Shown here one piece after another: positions 5,572 to 5,810 of a stretch of DNA of 5,810 bases. The stretch lies in assembly GCA_903899795.1 (NCBI GenBank), contig CAIUKX010000520.1, positions 1 through 5,810 of the forward strand, in the 5' to 3' direction. Numbering within the stretch: the first letter of the stretch is position 1; the number at the start of each line of letters is the position of its first letter. Origin of the DNA: an uncultured Flavobacteriales bacterium. Lineage in GTDB: Bacteria > Bacteroidota > Bacteroidia > Flavobacteriales_D > Crocinitomicaceae. The position numbers and the translations under genes were made by a program. The notes beneath the pieces are model-generated. The model had not been told where the DNA came from. It saw nothing but the letters and a program-made list of their open reading frames with translations, and did no database searches.

Positions 5572-5810
5572 TCAAGGACAATAAAAGTTTTGCGTGGCGT
5601 CGTAATTTACATTACTGCAGAAGAATAAATCTCCTGTTATTGTACCTGTACACAATTCTTTACGAGAGTTGAAATCGATGCAAGAATAATTTTGTGCCGG
5701 TGCTGAGAATATTTTCTCAACTGTGATTGTTTGTCGTGCAGAAAATAATCCAACTACATAGCGTCCATTGGTTACACTTAAATTCGTGTAACTTGGTTTG
5801 GTTGGTGCCA
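5572..5810 (-). CDS. C-terminal end of an unrecognised cysteine-containing protein (partial)
   Basis: On the minus strand one frame stays open from the window edge (first full codon 5808-5806) for 78 codons, to a TGA at 5574-5572. The other two minus frames are interrupted in the same stretch. The visible peptide begins APTKPSYTNLSVTNGRYVVG and is rich in Thr, Ser, Asn and Tyr. It has four cysteines, at fragment residues 43, 53, 64 and 77, the last next to the C-terminus (FYCP). There is no methionine, so the start lies outside the window. Composition and the spaced cysteines suggest an exported, disulfide-bonded beta-rich domain, but this is inference and I recognise no family. priA begins 62 bases downstream on the same strand with no clear terminator between, so read-through into priA is possible. 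Confidence 0.6.
   Translation of the reverse strand, partial: APTKPSYTNLSVTNGRYVVGLFSARQTITVEKIFSAPAQNYSCIDFNSRKELCTGTITGDLFFCSNVNYDATQNFYCP

Noticed and set aside
1..5810. A novel defence, mobile or biosynthetic system
   Set aside because: All complete genes belong to well-known conserved families, and I see no insertion-sequence ends, integrase, attachment site, CRISPR-like repeat or unusual gene cluster.

Overview
The window looks like a core-chromosome segment of a member of the Bacteroidota, most likely a Flavobacteriales relative. The sigma factor has the short housekeeping form of that phylum: no region 1.1, a start on MRQLKI and an end on LKTYLG. PriA ends on a VIDVDP-type tail, starts lack Shine-Dalgarno sequences, and the DNA is clearly AT-rich (judged by eye). 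I see no mobile element, CRISPR array, tRNA, rRNA or defence locus. The genus cannot be fixed from this sequence.

Layout. Bases 1-537 (+) are the 3' part of a TerB/J-domain co-chaperone gene. It converges on a minus-strand pair, and an imperfect palindrome (541-625) fills the gap between them. The pair, read right to left, is a low-molecular-weight protein-tyrosine phosphatase (1842-1372) and, 18 bases later, a short RsmI-like SAM methyltransferase (1353-625). A 317-base divergent intergenic region (1843-2159) follows. It holds an 11-bp tandem repeat, a bulged hairpin and a duplicated start-codon context. Then comes rpoD (2160-3029, +). It converges on priA (5509-3026, -), and the two reading frames overlap by 4 bases at their stop codons. 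Upstream of priA, 5810-5572 (-) is the C-terminal end of an unrecognised cysteine-containing protein, cut by the window edge.

How the genes relate. rpoD (promoter recognition) and priA (replication restart) are core information-processing genes. The phosphatase and methyltransferase probably share one transcript, but nothing in the sequence ties their functions together. The J-domain gene has no visible functional partner here.

The most notable structure is non-coding. A strong rho-independent terminator candidate for rpoD (11-bp perfect stem, then six Ts) lies inside the 3' coding part of priA, antisense to it. I found no convincing novel multi-gene system, and the gene content is ordinary.
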